From positions 992,001 through 1,056,000 of the forward strand of contig JBAOKB010000159.1 in the NCBI GenBank assembly GCA_037044905.1: DNA of 64,000 nucleotides. The letters run 5' to 3'. The position numbers and the translations under genes were made by a program. Positions 62,212-64,000 of this stretch are shown here, piece by piece (within the stretch, counting starts at the first letter, position 1; every line of letters begins with the position of its first letter). This DNA comes from Hortaea werneckii. Taxonomy: Eukaryota > Ascomycota > Dothideomycetes > Mycosphaerellales > Teratosphaeriaceae. The notes beneath the pieces are model-generated. The model did not search any database and was not told the DNA's origin. It saw only the letters and a list, made by a program, of their open reading frames with translations.

Positions 62212-64000
62212 ATGATCAAGACCCACAAGCCTCGTGGCCATTTTTGGACCAATGCCTCAGTCTTCCAACAGAGCAAAGAAATTCGAAATATCAATTACGA
62301 AGACTGTACGCCACCCGCCACCAGCATCCTTTCCCAGGATCCCGAAGATGACTTGCGCCCCTCAGAGCGAGCTGCCAAGCGACGAAGAATCGAGACGCTG
62401 GCAGACAACTTTCTCAATGGCGAGCCCCTGAAGTTATCCTGCTGTCGGCCTACACCCGCCAGTCTAAAGGCAGCTGTCGAGGGAAACGAGCGCAGCAGGA
62501 AAGGCCAAAAATGGACTTGGCCTGAGTATGAGTTTTCCGAGGATGAAAATGAGCTCTGGGTCGATCTGGATGACTCCTGGCCCCAAATTCGGCAGCCCAA
62601 GCCAAAGCACTCTGCGAGGGGCAATTCACGACCAGGCATCCCAAAGTGTAAGACTGCGGAACCTGCAACGAGACGATCAGATATGGATACACACTCTTTG
62701 ATGGAAGTCGAAGAGGCCCAGTCTACGTGCAAAGCTGTTCCACGAAGAATCGTACCCACGCTCTCAACCCAGCCTAGCAGCGAAGCTCTAAGCATTGCTG
62801 CCGCCCTTCGTAATCGCAACATACATCGAGCGGCTTCAGAGATACCCCTTCGACTAGACAGCTCTTCCCAAGGAAACACCCCTGAGGAAATCGCTGTCGG
62901 CTCGCAAGGCGCTCCGACCCCTGCGGCGCGCCCGCGTTACTTCCGAACTCGAAAGCCCGCAGGCACTGAATGGCTGCTCCGTCGTAATACCGTGCTTCAC
63001 GAAGTTTCACCAGACGAAAGCGTCGACGAACTGGGGCGGTCGACCATGGGCGCGACACCCTCACGGACTCAAGGCGAGGCTCTGGTGCCAGGTCCGGGGC
63101 AAGAGATAGAGGGCTTGCCCGAGTTGCAGCAGCAAGTCTTGCAGCCGGTCGCACTGGGACCGGGAAAGTCCTCGGCCGATCCTTTGTCCTTGTCGTTCTC
63201 GCAGAAAATGGCAGCTGCTGCTCAAGAGGCTGGCAACCGTAGCCCAAGATCTTCTCACACAGCCATTGGCGGTACTAGCAAAGGATCGCAGCTCGCTTAT
63301 CGCCATTCTCAGGACGATAGCGAGACGAGAATGTTGAACAAATACGGCTTGTCTGGGTCGTCACGGACGTCGTGGCATGCAGTCAACGAAGGATCGTTTA
63401 TCCCTGTAGCGAACGAGTCTTCCGCGGCCGGAGTAGACGAGGCGACGCCGTCACCTGGAACCGTCTGCAACGACCCCGAAGACTTGACTGAGGGTGATAA
63501 TGGATCCAAGAAAGGGAGACGAGCAACTTCGACCAGAAAATCCGCCGGATCTTCACGGCGCCAGTCAGATCGCAGCAGAGCTCCTATATCGGAGGGGACA
63601 GATGAAGTAAGGAGACTTGATCCTACTACAGCTAGACATGGCTACACGGAATCGGGTTCCGCGCAGGAGGGAGGCACGCCCTTCATGTTCAGGAAGAAGA
63701 GAGGTTCAAAGTCTGATCCTCCTATGGCAGATCCAGTCTCTAAAGGCGACAAGTCAGCTCAGACACGGAAGTCGATGCAATCTGCAACCTCCAAGGGGAT
63801 TTCAGGGGCTGTAATCAACCACCAGGAAGGTGATGGCGAAATCAATTTTCCCGGGGCGCCTCAGTACAATCTCAAGCTGAAACCATATGACTCGCCTACG
63901 AAGGAGCCGGACTTGAGTCTGATGGAAGAGCATATGAACTCAAAATTGCCGCAGGATCCGGGCTCAACTGAAAGATCTTCGGGTGTGAAAAGGGCTTTGC
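62212..64000 (+). CDS. Large disordered protein, unidentified; continues beyond window end
   Basis: From ATG 62212 (MIKTHKPRGHFWTNASVF) the plus strand is open to the last base, about 596 residues and continuing. Near the start there is a folded-looking segment, ERAAKRRRIETLADNFLNG and EPLKLSCCRPTPASLKAAVE, with a putative basic nuclear signal (AKRRR), followed by TWPEYEFSEDENELWVDLDD. The rest is Ser/Arg/Pro-rich with motifs such as PRYFRTRKPAGTEWLLRR, FMFRKKRGS and PGAPQYNLKLKPYDSP. The composition suggests a nuclear, chromatin- or DNA-repair-associated scaffold, but I see no diagnostic domain in this part; any such domain would be C-terminal and outside the window. There are no introns so far. 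Confidence 0.8.
   Translation, partial: MIKTHKPRGHFWTNASVFQQSKEIRNINYEDCTPPATSILSQDPEDDLRPSERAAKRRRIETLADNFLNGEPLKLSCCRPTPASLKAAVEGNERSRKGQKWTWPEYEFSEDENELWVDLDDSWPQIRQPKPKHSARGNSRPGIPKCKTAEPATRRSDMDTHSLMEVEEAQSTCKAVPRRIVPTLSTQPSSEALSIAAALRNRNIHRAASEIPLRLDSSSQGNTPEEIAVGSQGAPTPAARPRYFRTRKPAGTEWLLRRNTVLHEVSPDESVDELGRSTMGATPSRTQGEALVPGPGQEIEGLPELQQQVLQPVALGPGKSSADPLSLSFSQKMAAAAQEAGNRSPRSSHTAIGGTSKGSQLAYRHSQDDSETRMLNKYGLSGSSRTSWHAVNEGSFIPVANESSAAGVDEATPSPGTVCNDPEDLTEGDNGSKKGRRATSTRKSAGSSRRQSDRSRAPISEGTDEVRRLDPTTARHGYTESGSAQEGGTPFMFRKKRGSKSDPPMADPVSKGDKSAQTRKSMQSATSKGISGAVINHQEGDGEINFPGAPQYNLKLKPYDSPTKEPDLSLMEEHMNSKLPQDPGSTERSSGVKRAL

Overview
The window comes from a filamentous ascomycete nuclear genome (Pezizomycotina; Dothideomycetes is my guess, not proven). 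The evidence is dense single-copy eukaryotic genes on both strands with short GT-AG introns (mostly about 50-140 nt) carrying CTAAC/CTGAC-like branch sites, plus fungal families such as HET-C, a SIN scaffold of the Cdc11/Nud1 type, an Alg2 mannosyltransferase and a Sit4 phosphatase with the long insert I remember from filamentous fungi. I saw no tRNA, rRNA, CRISPR array or complete transposon.

Layout. 0-9 kb: the 5' end of DBR1 (lariat debranching, minus) diverges from an RNase P/MRP Rpr2/Snm1-type subunit; then ZPR1, a small mitochondrial-type protein and a conserved orphan. 9-20 kb: an acidic orphan protein, a Ulp1-type SUMO protease, the Sit4/PP6 phosphatase and a small secreted protein. 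20-30 kb: a kinesin with a long coiled-coil tail, and Bcd1 (box C/D snoRNP assembly). 31-36 kb: a DENN-domain Rab regulator and a HEI10-like meiotic RING protein. 36-49 kb: a secreted AstE/aspartoacylase-type metallohydrolase, HET-C, Vps24 (ESCRT-III), p23/Sba1, a TTC1-like TPR protein, an XAP5/FAM50 protein and a HAD phosphatase. 49-64 kb: a Gly-rich membrane-anchored orphan, Alg2, a secreted isochorismatase-like protein, the 1,999-residue Cdc11/Nud1-like LRR scaffold, and a large unidentified ORF that runs off the window.

Three kinds of structure are not explained by genes. (1) Five copies of a ~171-178 bp inverted-repeat element with TA target-site signs (a Tc1/mariner-pogo-like MITE) lie in the first 18 kb and nowhere else here. 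(2) Many single-base frame breaks occur in otherwise conserved genes in the first 29 kb (the Rpr2-type gene, Ulp1, the kinesin and Bcd1), while about 20 kb of coding sequence after 30 kb is intact. (3) A diverged ~37-bp minisatellite marked by AAAGCGACA boxes lies at 49.5-49.8 kb. Other homopolymer and low-complexity tracts include a 38-base G run.

Most genes are housekeeping (RNA processing, membrane traffic, cytoskeleton/septation, SUMO and chaperone pathways). There is no biosynthetic cluster or defence island. Divergent pairs with short shared intergenic regions are DBR1/RPR2-type, VPS24/SBA1, TTC1/XAP5 and CDC11-like/62.2-kb ORF.
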